Shown here: positions 23,981 through 35,734 of the stretch, piece by piece
Numbering within the stretch: the first letter of the stretch is position 1
Layout: every line of letters begins with the position of its first letter
NCBI GenBank assembly: GCA_019009955.1
Contig: CM032228.1
Span: 228,537,001-228,601,000, forward strand
Length of the DNA stretch: 64,000 nucleotides
Direction: 5' to 3'
From: Riptortus pedestris
Taxonomy: Eukaryota; Arthropoda; Insecta; Hemiptera; Alydidae
Notes under the pieces: generated by a model
What the model saw: only the letters and a program-made list of their open reading frames with translations
Told to the model about the DNA's origin: nothing
Database searches by the model: none
Program-made: the position numbers and the translations under genes

Positions 23981-23984
23981 TAAA

Positions 23985-24950
23985 GTGTATTTTTATTTTA
24001 TGTTAGAACAATTTTTTTAATAGTTGTTTTATGTAACAATGTAGCATTTCATGTATGATTTATTTTGCAATCATCGATGAGTTCAGTAACAGCTCCAAAT
24101 ATGTATTAAGGAAATTGATTATGTTACGTAAATGATGAAATTAACTCACCATAGGAATTACTGTAATGTCCAGTATAATAGGAGAAATGTAAGTAATTCT
24201 TAATGTCAGTGTTCCGAGTTCTATTATGGTATTATTTAGCTTGGTGAAATCTACCGGCTTAAATAATTTACTAAATGCAAAAAAAAAAAAAGAAAAAAAA
24301 AAGGGAATTGAATCTAAGTTGAAACAGAATTCTGAATTATCTGACTGCCATTGCAGTGATGAAAATATTCTCGTTTGGACGTACTCAACCAACGTTTAAT
24401 ATCATGATCCAAATTCATAAAACATCAATTATATTGCATTGTAAATTAATAAACTACAATTACAATGGCTATTGCTAAAATGAGTATGACTGTCGTTAAG
24501 TTGTGCACAGTTCAAGCAGGATATTTTGAAAACTCCATTTCCTATTTTCGTTGGTGATAATTGAACCGAAGAAATAATATTCCAATTTCCTTAGTTTGCT
24601 CCTAGTCTGTCGATTAAGCTCATACATTTTTATTGTTTCCTTTTAATTGAACTATGCAAATGAGCCAGCATAACAGCCTTGGTCGGTGCCATAAGGGTTT
24701 TCCATATCTTGAGTCAATAATGCTTGAAAGTAGAGCTTTACCTTATAATAGCCACCGGTTTTGCGTGACCAAGTCCGGCTTATTTGCATTAAGTGTATAT
24801 TTTATATATGAGGGCTAAATTGCAGACTTCAGTTTTCCTGGCTTTTCACTCCAAGTGCTTAAATATCATATTCTAGTAAAAAGTAATACTATTTATCCAA
24901 GCTAGTTATCGTTCAATAGATTAAATAAATAGAAACTCCCATTCCAGGAA
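23985..24950. other. Stretch without a recognised feature
   Basis: About 970 bp of AT-rich sequence with an A-rich run near 24279-24302 and no supported gene or repeat. Confidence 0.5.
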
Positions 24951-25003
24951 AGTTCGCCACGCAGGGGCTACATAAACTAAGCAGATTTTCCACTTGTTGG
25001 TAT
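24951..25003 (-). mobile_element. Isolated HINE 3' end
   Basis: A minus-oriented 3' terminus (GTTCGCCACGCAGGGGCTACATAAAC, AAGCAGATTTTCCAC) stands immediately before the 3' terminus of the next copy in the same orientation, giving two consecutive 3' ends about 55 bp apart. Confidence 0.75.
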
Positions 25004-25006
25004 AAA

Positions 25007-25803
25007 AGTCCGTCACACAGGGGCTGCGTAAACTAAGCAGATTTCCCCCGTGAAGTTTAGTAATAGATAAATCTATATACTGGTAACACAACACCACCGT
25101 GAATAAATACAAACGGAAATAAGAAATGGTCCATCCAATTTCAATAACCTGCCGACAAGAAGCGTTAGGTTAGAATTGTAAACAAACGGGTCTACCCTCC
25201 TCACACCGGAAAGAAAAACTATTACTGAAATATATCAGAATATAACATATTAATTTTATTGAGAACTATTAACTATATCTAGTACTGTAATTAACAATGA
25301 GTCAGAATAATTGTTATCCCTATCAATCAAATTTTAGTAGTCGAAAACCTTAAGACGGGGGGGGGGTCGCCAGGACATATTTACATGTATCTCGTATAAT
25401 AAAGGGAATTGAATACAATTTTTGGTATTTAAACTTGGAATAATGTGATTTATTATGTAGCAGAGTATTGCTTATGTAACATGAGTAGAAGTGGTGGTTT
25501 GCTGATGGCTGAAAACTGAAAAATGCCAATATCTCGGTTAATATTCAAGATAGTGAATTAATGTATCAAACAATATTTATAGTAAATTTAATTTAATATA
25601 AGATTTGTTCTATACAAGTTTTCGATCCGATCTATAGTAACGGAGATATTACGAATTTTCGAAAATCCTCCCCTCTAAAGACCCCCCTGCCGCTGGACCG
25701 ATTTTAGCCGTTAACGAACTTGATCTTTCTTTTTACATAAAACGACTAAATATCGAGTTTGGTAACGATTAAACAATAATTGCGACCGCTAGAGCGGTAA
25801 CAG

Positions 25804-25834
<31 letters not shown>

Positions 25835-25926
25835 CAGTTTTGAACGGACCTCATTTTCGTCATCTCATGGGTAGGATCGATGGACATTTGAAGAAAAATT
25901 TCGAAAATCGCGTCCAATAGCTTCCG
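25007..25926 (-). mobile_element. HINE copy, long form, 5' end cut
   Basis: The 3' stem-loop is at 25007-25040, followed by interior blocks, a poly-G run near 25360, and (TA)n at about 25808-25834. The sequence is followed to ATTTCGAAAATCGCGTC, where it breaks off just inside the 5' palindrome and adjoins the spliced-looking fragment at 25927. Confidence 0.85.
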
Positions 25927-26428
25927 ATTGAGTGGACCCAACGACTTCGGCCTCCAGCAATGCTTCTAGCTTCCCTTCCGCCTCAAAACAGTATAGGTTT
26001 GCCCTTCGAAGTTTGTACACAGTGCGATCCTTGTGCTAAAATAACCCCACCAAAAAAAAAAAAAAAAAGCACCGCGACCAAAATTGTAAGTATTTCAATT
26101 TCTTTTATTTCTATATTTAATCTATTTATCTTAGACATATTTATCATTTGACGTTAGTAGTGCCTTGATTACTTTTGAATACTTAAAAATACCTACAAAA
26201 GAGGGAATTCACCTCTGAGGTGACCGCAACTAACAATGCATTTAAAAACTTTTTTCAGACAAAATAGACCAAGAAATATGTACTTTTGACTTGAGTAATA
26301 AAAATGACATTGCTAGACTCCAACACACATTACATGATCCTTTTGTAGAAAACGATAACATAAGGAACGACACAGGTTCGGAATTTGAAGACGTCTTGGA
26401 AGAACGGGGTATAGACGTTGAGCCAGAA
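25927..26428 (+). pseudogene. Candidate captured gene fragment with an intron
   Basis: Non-HINE sequence lies between two HINE segments. A coding-like block (frame with SLPPQNSIGLPFEVCTQCDPC) runs to a GTAAGT donor at 26086. After a 173-bp AT-rich interval ending TTTTTTCAG at 26258, a second coding-like block follows (DQEICTFDLSNKNDIARL, then DTGSEFEDVLEERGIDVEPEF) until HINE sequence resumes at about 26429. A run of about 17 A at 26052-26068 shifts the first block's frame. The pattern exon-intron-exon inside rolling-circle-type repeats fits a captured host fragment. It could instead be an unrelated gene remnant between two HINE insertions. The protein family is not recognised. Confidence 0.4.
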
Positions 26429-26577
26429 TTTTCTAGGAGATATTTCAAATCTCGCCTTTAATTCCTCCCTACACAGGTCCGATTTTAGCCCTTAACGAAC
26501 ACTATTTTTAATTTTACATAAAACGTTAATATATCGAGTTTGGTAACGATAAGGTTCAAAATGCGGCTACAGTGGCA

Positions 26578-26647
<70 letters not shown>
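26429..26647 (-). mobile_element. HINE middle segment ending in (CA)n(TA)n
   Basis: The minus-oriented family sequence resumes with GGAGATATTTC, CAGGTCCGATTTTAGCCCTTAACGA and GAGTTTGGTAACGATAA, then enters a (CA)n tract (26581-26610) continuing as (TA)n to 26647. The 5' end is replaced by a family B element. Confidence 0.75.
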
Positions 26648-26649
<2 letters not shown>

Positions 26650-27520
26650 TAGCTCGAATACCCGGCTTCGCCCGGGAATTGATTTGAGGCTGAATGGTGA
26701 TGGTTGTTTTTTTTTTGGCAAGGCTTTACTTTGCACAATATTTTGACATTTACCCGTCCCAGTGTTTAGGGTTAATACCCGTTGGTGGCATTTATTAATA
26801 TTAAAATTAATTTTTTATGTAAGTCTTCACTGTCCTCCAAATTGTTTTTTTAGACCGAGTTTTTTTAAGTTCGGTTTAATTGTTAGCGCCCAATGAAATA
26901 GTTGACTCCCGCTTTAGTTTATAGTGTATATCTCGTTTATACTTTGTTAAAAGACAAAAATGAATATAACAAAAGTTACTCTAAATAACAGGCCTCCCTT
27001 ACAACCCCCACTCCTGCCAGTCAATAGAAATGTTGGTATGGCTTATTATAATGAAAGCGTTAGTGCTAATACACATACAGAGTTTTATTTATTTCGGTTG
27101 GGTCTTTTGTCCCAAATAAAATTGTTGACTCTCGCTATAATGTTTAGCGTATAACTCATTTATACTTCGGTATATGACGAAAGTGTATATAACAAAAGTT
27201 ACTCTAAATAACAATATAAATAACTTTTGTTATGTTAATATTTGCCGAAAAACCAATAGGAAACGAAATATCGCTATTTTTAATTTGAGCCCTCCCTTAT
27301 AACCCCCAATCCTGTTTGTCTTAGAGAATATTAATATAGCCAAAAGTCTAAGTTGGGCTAGTAGTAATATACATACCAAGTTTCATAAAATTCGGTTCAG
27401 CCGTTTATGCGTGAAAAGGTAACAAACAAACAAATAAACAAACAAACATACAGACACCAAAGGAACAAAATGCAGTTATGGTGTCTATGACATGTGAAAC
27501 GAAAAGTTATCGTGAAAGTT
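26648..27520 (+). mobile_element. Family B element, copy 1
   Basis: It starts at the end of a (TA)n tract with ACTAGCTCGAATACCCGGC followed by TTCGCCCGGGAATTG; ACCCGGC and GCCCGGG can form a small hairpin. It contains AACAAAAGTTACTC and AACTTTTGTTAT palindromic blocks and CCCACTCCTG unit cores. It ends with TTCAGCCGTTTATGCGTGAAAAGG, ACAAACAAACAAATAAAC simple repeats and GGTGTCTATGACATGTGAAACG near 27518. It has no coding capacity. The 3' block resembles 3' ends of non-LTR or related elements common in arthropods, but the class is not established. Confidence 0.7.
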
Positions 27521-28679
27521 TATAAGGGAAATCTTCTAAAGTGTATGTACTCCTGAAAGCAATTTCTTAACTGCATTTATAGCTCTTAGTACTTCTGTAT
27601 TAAATGCTCATTTGACCTAGAAAAAGAATGTTTGCGTTGAGGTGTCGAGGAAATAATCTTTTCCACTTCAGTTCATAAAATCATTTATATTTAAATTATT
27701 ATATTCCTCTTCATGTTTTGACCTTATTTAATTGCCCCTTCCCTTCTACTCAATGGGTTTTCAGTAATTAAAAATACACAGAAATTTATTTTTTTTAAAA
27801 TAGCAATATTAAACAAATATATCAATTTGCCTATGCCTAAAACATTTTTCAAATATATATTTTTTTAGTAACTTTTTTTTGTATTTTTTATATAATTTAC
27901 TTATAAATATATCTTACCTTTATGCTATATAACTTAAGTTTCTTATAGTTTGTCCTATGCTATATAAAACATGGCTTTCGTCGTTAGTTAATGTAGGATG
28001 AATAGATGTTTGAAGACATTTTTTTGAAAATCGCGCCAGGAGTTAATCATGTGAAAACTAATGGGTATTGTCTCCATTTTCCCCACCGGCTATTTATTGT
28101 CTCTCCATATAACCATCATCAATTCCCTGTTCCCAAATATCTCTTTTAATGTTACTAGATGATTAACCGATGAGTGGGCTCCCTTCAGGAGTTAATGTAA
28201 GGTTTAGAAACACCTATAAAGTAGATATATTTAATAATAAATTCATATTCAAGAGACGGTACTATTTTGATTATAATAATAAATGTGGACAAGGGGCAGG
28301 AGTCCTAGGAGACGTCTCTATTATTATTCTATTTCCTGTCCTTTAGATTTACATATTTATTAGCTTCATAAAGTTATATTAGTTAATATAATATTAGTTA
28401 TACTTAATCCGTTGTTGCATTTTTAATAGAGCATGCATTGAATAAGGGCTTTTAGCATTTTTTACAGAACTGAGGAATTTAAATGCCAAAGACACTACTA
28501 TAGAGTTAGAGAACTGCTTATAAAGGAAGTGGGACTTTTACTAAGTTTTCTTATTCTCTTTTCCTATCATTTTTTTTTCTTAATCGAAATCAGTTCTATT
28601 CGAATCAAATTCGACTTTGACTATTCCAATTTGAATTTTTTATATTTTAAATTCATTATTTCTGGCTTTTAACAGGATG
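27521..28679. other. Stretch without a recognised feature
   Basis: About 1.2 kb of AT-rich sequence with no supported gene, RNA or family member. Confidence 0.5.
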
Positions 28680-29050
28680 AACTGATTTTGCTGAACTTCC
28701 CTTCTTTGTCGGTTTTTGCGCCAGCAGTGTAATTTTTGTTTGGTTGTAGCGGAACTAGACATTTAAGAGTTTCGTGCAAAATCACGTTAGTTAACCGATG
28801 AAATGAGAAAATGTTTAGGGGGGTTTCGAAATGTCTCCATATTTATGCGTCTGGCTTAAAAATGATATATAACTAATATTAGTGGACATTTTATTAACTA
28901 CAATATAGTTCTATAACATTAATTAATCAGGTATGTGTATTTTTTAATTTTAAGCCTTCAAGGTAGCCTACCTCTACTCATTTGACATTAGCAATGCGCC
29001 AAAGTGCCATGAACTGTCTTATTAGAAGATTACGTTAAATAAAACATATT
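28680..29050 (+). mobile_element. Decayed HINE middle segment
   Basis: Blocks equivalent to GGGGGTTTCGAAATGTCTCC, GCGTCTGGCTTAAAAATG and TTTTAAGCCTTCAAGGTAGC-CTACCTCTACTCA follow in family order but are heavily mutated. Neither end is present. Confidence 0.5.
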
Positions 29051-29149
29051 GTTTTAATCAGTTGAATTGGTTAGATATGGAGAAGGGGTAAAATAAAAAA
29101 ATCGAAATACATCCATTATTGTGAGTTTGAAGAACTGTCACTTTTTATT

Positions 29150-29269
29150 AGCAGATTTCTCTTAAGGGAAATCAGCTATTGAGGTCGTACTCATGACGCG
29201 AGTTTCGAAAAATTTCTTCAAATGTCCATCGATCCTACCCAGGAGATGACGAAAATGAGGTTCATTCAA

Positions 29270-29334
<65 letters not shown>

Positions 29335-29742
29335 TATTTGTCTGTTAACGCTCTAGTGGTCGCAATTTTCGTTTGACAGTTACCAAACTCGATATTTAAA
29401 CATTTTATGCAAAAATAAAGGTCAAGTTCGTTAATGGCTGAAATCGGACCAGTGGGAAGGGGGGGGGGTTAAAGGAGAGGATATTCGAAATTTCGAAATA
29501 TCTCCGTTACTATACGTCGGATCTAAAAATTATATAAAATCAATCTTATTGCAAATTGAATGTAATATAAATAATGTTATATACATTTATTCTGTATCTT
29601 GAATATTAAACGAGATATTTGCATTTTTCTAGTTCGGGCCGTTCCCGTAACTGTTTGACTCTCGATTCTGAAATTTCTCTATTGTAAAACTTCATGTGGG
29701 AAATATGCTTAGTTTACGCAATCCCTGCGTGACGAACATTTT
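29150..29742 (+). mobile_element. HINE copy, short complete form
   Basis: The 5' palindrome is at 29150-29176, the (TA)n tract at about 29275-29331, and a poly-G stretch near 29460. The slightly mutated 3' end GGGAAATATGCTTAG, TTACGCAATCCCTGCGTGACGAACATTTT finishes at 29742. Confidence 0.85.
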
Positions 29743-30430
29743 AATTTAATTTTCTACGGTCTCGAGCATTAATCAAGATATTCAGTGCACGCTTTTAGTT
29801 TTCACTCTCTTACTAATTTAGTTTAAAACTCTCAACTCGAGGACTTGAGTCACTAATCACATACCTTTAATTTAAAATTTTGTTTACATAGGCTTTTTAT
29901 TCTGGAAAAATGGAGAATACTTGATGGCAGAAGAGTAGCGTTTTCACCACCTAGGGCATCTTTTTAACCAGCCTTTGCGTGGCGGACGTTAATTATTTTT
30001 TGGTTTACCTTTTTATAAAGGTCGCATGCTGTTATTTTATCCACTGTTCTCATTGGAGAAAATGGAAAGAACGGATAAGAAAGACCGTATAACACGAGAC
30101 GGAGAACGTTGAAAACACAGAAGAGATACAAGGGAAGCCCTTATCGAAGGAAAAACAAGCCAATAAAGCCCTGAGTGGTACAGACCAATTAATTCCCAGT
30201 TCATAAAAAAAAGAGCTGTAGTCGAGATAGTAAGACTCAAACAGACGTTACTTAGTTTTAGTTTTTCTCGTGACGACGTATCACATAAGTGACTTGATGA
30301 ATAATGAAATTTAATGTGAATGTAATTACATGGCTCTATCCTGGAATTAAACTCATCAATATACAAACAGTTTTAGGCACGGATAACTCTTAGCCGTGAA
30401 ATATCTCAAATCAATGAGCATTAAAAGAAA
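29743..30430. other. Unassigned stretch before a solo LTR
   Basis: It contains a possible decayed HINE tail (CAGCCTTTGCGTGGCGGACGTT near 29968). A 109-codon minus frame at 30037-30366 has no motif I recognise. No gene can be supported. Confidence 0.4.
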
Positions 30431-30434
30431 ATAT

Positions 30435-30843
30435 CGTTGCGAATACTACGTACATGAAACATTAAACTGAGTTAATCACATATTTAAGAAATACGAGTTA
30501 GATGAAAGGAACTGCCCGAAGATAGGACTTTTTGGTGCCAACGAATGTTCTCGGCAATTCCATTCTGGGATCTAGACGTGTCTAGACAGTTTCATTTGAT
30601 GTCGCTGCTCGTCTATAAAAGAGGTCCAGCTCCCTCGAGTTTTAGTTCGTTCTCCGCACACTTCAAGTGAATAACAGTGCGTTCAGTGCAGCTTTAGTGA
30701 ACAGTGCATTTTAGTTGCAGTGCGGTAAAGTGTTTTATGTGAAGAACTGTGTACTGCCGTGTTTATGTAAAGGACAGTGCAGTGCCGTGTTCTTCTAGAA
30801 CTCTAATAAACAACGTTTATTATTGTTGGTAATAAACGTAACA
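30435..30843 (+). mobile_element. Solo LTR of the Ty3/gypsy family, + orientation
   Basis: It starts CGTTGCG (the first base differs from the expected T) and ends CGTAACA, the reverse of the LTR ends seen at 689-1276 and 51422-54740. It is flanked by ATAT at 30431-30434 and 30844-30847, the same target tetramer as the other solo LTR. In sense orientation a TATA-like TATAAAAG lies near 30616. An AATAAA lies at about 30824 near the 3' end. The U3 part differs from the minus-strand copies, so it is a related subfamily. Confidence 0.8.
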
Positions 30844-31201
30844 ATATTAAACTATGGTGATAATTATAGTAATACATCAGATATTTTGGTTAAACTACAA
30901 TGCTATTTTTCAAAATCTTCTATAATTGCCTGCTGAACATTCCTGGAAGACATACAGATGGAGAATAGCCGAATATTGACAAATGAATGTTTAGGAAAGC
31001 GTTTATCAATCAAGAATGGTTGAAAACAAAATGCAAACTCATCTAAGCAAATTTTCCACGTGTTAGAATTTTCCTCCGCAGTATGAAGCCTCAAATTGAA
31101 ATGTAAGAAGGACGAAATTCACAACTATAACCCCCACATTGAATTCTGTGCGAGTGATTTGTTGTTTGTTTTCTTTGTGTGTATTTCTGCTACAAAATTA
31201 T
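30844..31201. other. Spacer without a recognised feature
   Basis: About 360 bp with no gene or repeat that I can support. Confidence 0.5.
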
Positions 31202-31647
31202 AAAAGTCACGCAGGGGCAGCGCAAACTAAGCAGATTTCCCACGTGAAGTTTTACAATAGAGAAATTTCACGAGAGTCGAGCCAGTCAAGGAAACGGTCG
31301 AACTAGCTTTTGGCGGGAAAGTAACTCTCGTCCGTTAGGCGCCAGATAAAATAAAAATGCAAATATCTCGGTTAATATTCAAGATAAAGAACAAATGTAT
31401 ATCATAATATTTAAAGTAAATTTAATTTGCAATAAGATTGATTCTGTACAATTTTTCAATCCGACGAATAGTAACGGAGATATTTCGATCTTCCACTCTA
31501 AACCCCCCTCCCACTTGTCTGATTTCAGCCGTTAACGAACTCTATTTTTCTTTTTACATTAAACGACTAAATATCGAGTTTGGCAACGATAAAACAAAAA
31601 TTGCGACCGCTAGAGCGGTAACAGACAAATATATATATATATATATA
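31202..31647 (-). mobile_element. HINE copy cut at its (TA)n tract
   Basis: The minus-oriented 3' end (GTCACGCAGGGGCAGCGCAAAC) starts at 31206. The interior is followed to AGAGCGGTAACAGACAAATATATA near 31628, and at the end of the short (TA)n tract a family B element begins. Confidence 0.83.
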
Positions 31648-32876
31648 TACTAGCTGAGATACCCGGCTTCGCTCGGGAATTCATTTGGGGCTGAATGTTG
31701 GTGTATTTTTGGCAAGGCTTTACTTTGCACAATATTATGACATTTACCCGTCCCAGTGTTTAGGGTTAACACCCGTCGTTTATGTGGATTTGTTAATAAT
31801 AAAATTATTTTTTTATGCAAGACTTCACTGTTCTGCATATTTTCATATTTCCCGTTTCCTGTGCATTATGCATATATTTCAATTATTAATGAGAAAATAT
31901 TGACATACATTTGAATATTTTTTTTCATTTGAGGTACCTGGTAGTTCATATTGAAAAGAAGTGTTGAGAAAATTTCTCTAAATAACAAATTAAACAACTT
32001 TTGTTATTTGCATATTTGCCGAAACCCCAATAGGAAATCACTATTTTAATTTCAGGCCTCCCTTACAACTCCCACTCCTGCCCGTCCCTAGAAATAGTAT
32101 GGCTTATTTAAGGAAGGCGTTAGTGCTAATTCAAATACCGAGTTTGGTTTAGTTCGGTTGAGTCTTTTGTCCCAAATAAAATTGTGGACTCCCGCTATAG
32201 GTTTTAGCGTATAACTCATTTATACTACGGTATACGGCAAAAGTGCATATAACAAAAGTTACTCTAAATAACAAAACGAATAACTTGTTATGTGCATATT
32301 TGTTGAAAAAGCAATAGGAAACGAAATATCACTATTTTTAATTTCAGGCCTTCCATATAACCCCCACTCCTGCCCGTCCCTAGAAATTTTAGTATGGCTT
32401 ATTAAGAGGAAGGCGTTAGTACTAATTCAAATACCGAGTTTGGTTTAGTTCGGTTGAGTCTTTTGTGCCAAATAAAATTGTGGACTCCCTCTTTAGTTTT
32501 TAGAGTATAACTCATTTATACTTCCATATACGGCAAAAGTGAGTATAACAAAAGTTACTCTAAATTACACAATAAACAACTTTTGTTATGTTCATATATG
32601 CCGAAAAACCAATAAGAAACGAAATATCGCTATTTTTAATTTCTGGCTTCCCTTATAACCCCCACTCCTGCCCGTCCCTAGAAATGTTGGCATGGCTTGT
32701 TATAATGAAAGCGTTAGTGCTAATACACATACCGAGTTTTATTTAGTTTGGTTGATTCTTTTGTGCCATATAAAATAGTTCACTTCCTCTATAGGTTTTA
32801 GCGTATATCTCGTTTATAACTCGGTATACGACGAAAGTGTTTATAACAAAAGTTACTCTAAATAACAAAATAAAGC
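31648..32876 (+). mobile_element. Family B element, copy 2, at least three units
   Basis: It begins ACTAGCTGAGATACCCGGC, then TTCGCTCGGGAATTC. The unit core CCCACTCCTGCCCGTCCCTA recurs near 32068, 32356 and 32664 (spacings about 288 and 308). It ends without the usual 3' block, passing at about 32877 directly into HINE sequence. Confidence 0.75.
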
Positions 32877-32879
32877 ATA

Positions 32880-33184
32880 TTGAAAATTCGAAATATCTCC
32901 GTTACCATACGTCGGATCACAAATGTGTATAGAACCAATCTTATTGTAAATTAAATGTACTATAAATATTGTTGTATACATTTATTCTCTATCTTGAATA
33001 ATAACTGAGATATTGGCATTTTTATTAAATTTGGGCCGATAACATATGACGGAATTTCCCTCCAAAAGCTGCATAGCTCGGCCCTTTGCCGTAACTGTTC
33101 GTCTCTCGTATGGATATTTCTCTATTGTATAACTTCACGTGGGAAATCTGCTTAGTTTACGCAGCCCCTGCGTGACGGACTTTT
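32880..33184 (+). mobile_element. HINE 3' half
   Basis: It begins at ATTGAAAATTCGAAATATCTCC and ends with GGGAAATCTGCTTAG, TTACGCAGCCCCTGCGTGACGGACTTTT at 33184. The 5' half is absent. Confidence 0.83.
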
Positions 33185-33244
33185 ATAATTTTGTGTCAGA
33201 AACACACACACACACACACAAAAAAAACGAATCACTCGCACTGT

Positions 33245-34108
33245 ATTCAATGTGGGGGTTAGAGTTGTGAATTTCGAAAATTAAAATTTATCTCCGACAT
33301 TCTGAGTCTGATCGGAAGATTTTGTAGAATCAATCTTATTAAACTAGATAGATAGATATTTTTTTTATTGGCTTATGTTACAACATGTTACCAAGAGTCT
33401 GGCCAATTCGTGTTAGTATGGTTATTAATATATTATTCTTCTTAAAGTATGTGTAAATAAAATAATAATAATTCCTAGAATTACTACTGAACACCATATA
33501 CATTGGCACGTAATATAATATTAATATTAATCTAAATGATTATAATACTGAATTCAATAGGTTATAATTTAAAGTAAATGTAGATTAATTCATTCTTTTA
33601 TCAGATTAACATAACTATTCTCTAAGATAAGTATAACTCTTCTAATAATAAGTATAGCTGCATATAATAAATAATGTGCCGATTATTATTGAATAAGCAC
33701 CGCCAAAAAAATAATAAGTTGTTTTCTTTTATATTGTTAACTTTGACAAACTTTTGATAAGAAACAAAAAATATCATTAGCTTTTCTTTCATTGTTGTAA
33801 TCCAGAATGTTTTACCAATGATAGGTATTCTCTTTGAGGCACTATATATTTGTCAAGGAATTCCTTGACAATCTCATTAAACTATTGACCCTCTACAATT
33901 GTCTATACATTTTTTCGCACCTTAAATATTAAGTGAGTTATTCGCACTTTATTGTTTTCAGTAAACCCCCATATAAAAAATATATATGGGGAGAGGAGAT
34001 CAATAGAGAGTCAAACCAGCATGTGGGAAATCTGCTAATTATTAATTATAACGTCTGTTATATGTTATCTGTTAATTATAACGTAGCCCCTACGTAACGG
34101 ACCCTTTT
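33245..34108 (+). mobile_element. HINE copy with insertion; 3' end abuts the next copy
   Basis: Family sequence (GGGGGTTAGAGTTGTGAATTTCG) starts near 33252 and is interrupted at about 33346-33880 by roughly 530 bp of AT-rich DNA beginning with GATAGATAGATA. It then resumes (CATTTTTTCGCACCTTAAATATT). The 3' subterminal GGGAAATCTGCT at about 34024, a divergent spacer and GTAGCCCCTACGTAACGGACCCTTTT end at 34108, where the palindrome of the next copy starts at once. Confidence 0.7.
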
Positions 34109-35020
34109 AGCAGATTTCCCTTAAGGGAAATCTGCTATTGAGGTTGTACTCATGACGGAATTTTCGAATTTTTTTTTCAAATGTCCATCGATCCTACCTA
34201 GTAGATGACGAAAATGAGGTCCGTTCAAAACTGTATATATATATATATATATATATATTTGTCTGTTACCGCTCTAGCGGTCGCAATTTTTGTTTAATCG
34301 TTACGAAACTCGATATTTAACCGTTTTATGTAAATAGATAGATCAAGTTCGTTAATAGCTGAAATCGGACCAGAGGGAGAAGGGGTTTAAAGGGGGAGGA
34401 TTTTCGAAAATTCCAAATATCTCCGTTATTATGCATCGGATCGAAAAGTTTTATATAACAATCTTATTGCAAATTAAAGTTACTATAAATATTGTTATAA
34501 ACGTTTATTCTCTATCTTGAATATTAACCGAGATATTTGCATTTTTCAGTTTTCAGCAGACCGCCACTTCTACTCATGTTACGTAAACAATACTCGGCTA
34601 CATAATAAACCACATTATTGGATGTCTAAATAACAAAAATTGTACTCAAGAGACCTTTATTATACATTCAAGAGATACATGCAAATATGCCCTGGTGACT
34701 CCCCCCCCATCTTAAATTATTCTGACTCATTATTAATTACAGTACAAGATATAGTAAATAGTTCTCAATAAAATTAATATGTTATATTCTGATATATTTC
34801 AGTAATTGTTTTTCTTTCCGGTGTGAGGCGGGACCCGTTTGATTACATTTCTAACCTAACGCTTCCTGTCGGCAGGTTATTGAAATTGGATGAAACATTT
34901 CTTATTTCCGTTTGTATGTATTCACGGTGTTGTTGTGTTAGCAGTATGTATATTTATCTATTACTAAACTTCACGAGGGAAATCTGCTTAGTTTACGCAG
35001 CCCCTGCGTGACGGACTTTT
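34109..35020 (+). mobile_element. HINE copy, long complete form
   Basis: A perfect 5' palindrome at 34109-34136 (AGCAGATTTCCC, TTAA, GGGAAATCTGCT) is followed by (TA)n at about 34230-34258 and a poly-C run near 34700. The 3' end GGGAAATCTGCTTAG, TTACGCAGCCCCTGCGTGACGGACTTTT finishes near 35020. It is head to tail with the preceding copy. Confidence 0.92.
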
Positions 35021-35734
35021 TTTTTACGTCATGTTCTAGTGTTTTTGTTTATCGTATACAGCTAATCAGCAATGGTCCATAATTTTTATTTATTAACTTC
35101 CACATTATTCTAGTATGGCTAATTGGGTCGCATTATTTACAGGTTGCGAACCTTTTCCAGCAAGGGTTTGCTTTTTTTTAAAGTTTTACTTTCAATAAAA
35201 AATCAATTAGATATAGAAACAAAAAACTGCCTCTGTAGTAAAACGATTTCCAGATATTGGAATCTGCCCGAAACTGATGGTTTGTGTGTTTTATAAACCG
35301 TTGGCTTTGAGGCTGTTGCGTGAAAATAAAATCTGTTTATCTCGGCCTTGGTCCGCCAGCTACCCGGATAAATGGGTCTCGGTGTTCAGTCTTATATCCA
35401 CATAAATTGCTACTCTTTGTCTCCGTAGAGCCAAGTAAACAACCTTTATTTTTTTCTTTTATTTACATTATTAAGAGCTTCGGATGTTTTATGTGTTCGA
35501 TAAATCTCTTTGGCCTCTGTTATCCTCACTCAGTCGTTAGGATCGTATCTCTGGAATTTCCTTGGACAACACAATTACAGATTCTTTCATGATTAATTAA
35601 GGCATTGGCAGCTGGAGAATAAATATTTCTGTCATTGCAAGAAATTGAACAAGTTCTTTTATCCCGAAACATCCAAATTTTTAAGCATATTTATTTATTT
35701 ATTTATATATTTCCGAGCTTCGCAACTATGGCTA
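35021..35734. other. Stretch without a recognised feature
   Basis: About 700 bp. A 90-codon + frame at 35320-35592 has no motif and no coding-like composition. Confidence 0.45.

Noticed and set aside
8527..35011. Recurrent short peptides ending NFTREICLVYAAPA at 8527, 11456 and 34823 and elsewhere
   Set aside because: They fall on the conserved HINE 3' end (subterminal repeat plus stem-loop) and are identical only because the DNA repeat is. There is no start or codon signal.
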